DNA of 64,000 nucleotides, from positions 2,638,501 to 2,702,500 of the forward strand of contig NZ_CP015285.1 in NCBI RefSeq assembly GCF_001639105.2. Direction: 5' to 3'. The position numbers and the translations under genes are program-made. This stretch comes from Azospirillum humicireducens (GTDB lineage: Bacteria; Pseudomonadota; Alphaproteobacteria; Azospirillales; Azospirillaceae). Positions 63,991 through 64,000 of this stretch are shown here, in pieces. Numbering within the stretch: the first letter of the stretch is position 1; each line of letters opens with the position of its first letter. Below the pieces are notes generated by a model. The model was not told the DNA's origin. It saw only the letters and a list, made by a program, of their open reading frames with translations, and did no database searches.

Positions 63991-64000
63991 CCTCCTCCTG

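Overview
The window is GC-rich chromosomal DNA with dense, short-spaced genes, GTG and TTG starts and strong third-position GC. The gene order and protein types (the miaB-phoH-ybeY-corC-lnt-XRE-metK-trmB-rimP-nusA-ylxR-infB-rbfA-truB block, Alph_Pro_TM next to TauE, GANTC sites in promoters) point to an alphaproteobacterium. An Azospirillum-like member of the Rhodospirillales is my best guess; this is inferred from memory of gene order, not from a search.

Layout. (1) 1-15.8 kb, all minus strand: a long housekeeping block for tRNA modification (miaB), RNA and ribosome metabolism (phoH, ybeY, rimP, rbfA, infB), envelope lipoprotein maturation (lnt), S-adenosylmethionine synthesis (metK) with an XRE regulator directly upstream, transcription elongation (nusA), ending in a truB cut by the window edge. 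(2) 16-19.3 kb: a GNAT acetyltransferase, apaG, folE with a strong promoter and long leader, a YbaK-type tRNA deacylase and tRNA-Arg(CCU). (3) 19.4-21.4 kb: a small accessory-looking module with less biased codon use: an exported DJ-1/PfpI enzyme divergent from a GlxA-type regulator. (4) 21.4-31.2 kb: a sulfite-oxidase-like molybdoprotein, a large MscS channel, DUF2244, nth, a bactofilin, an EI24/CysZ-like membrane protein, a PfkB sugar/adenosine kinase and a divergent pair of membrane coiled-coil proteins of unknown function. (5) 31.3-37.5 kb: TauE exporter, Alph_Pro_TM and universal stress proteins as one unit, then an Nfu iron-sulfur carrier, DUF1848, a CheY-like receiver, and grpE/hrcA. 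(6) 37.9-46.5 kb: a 956-residue DUF4347/cadherin/RTX secreted protein behind an AT-rich upstream region, creatininase, comM, a secreted alpha/beta hydrolase, and a cluster of very small genes with a MarR regulator. (7) 46.5-56.3 kb: a pyroglutamyl-peptidase homologue lacking its catalytic cysteine, trpS, gshB, a SirB1-type protein, yraN-rsmI divergent from an LpoA-like lipoprotein, and a complete polar amino acid ABC transporter operon. (8) 56.4-64 kb: a YidE-type transporter, ccmAB, a periplasmic glutathione peroxidase, motA without motB, a small acidic protein, and an M23 peptidoglycan peptidase.

No CRISPR array, prophage, insertion sequence or complete defence system was recognised. The most unexplained signals are non-coding. 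An octamer, GTAAGGAT, occurs 13 times and is concentrated at or just after stop codons. The rimP-nusA operon leader carries a GNRA hairpin followed by a complete intrinsic terminator. Two tandem two-tier hairpins share the arm GCAGGTTT. A strong terminator at 58.5 kb has no recognisable gene in front of it.
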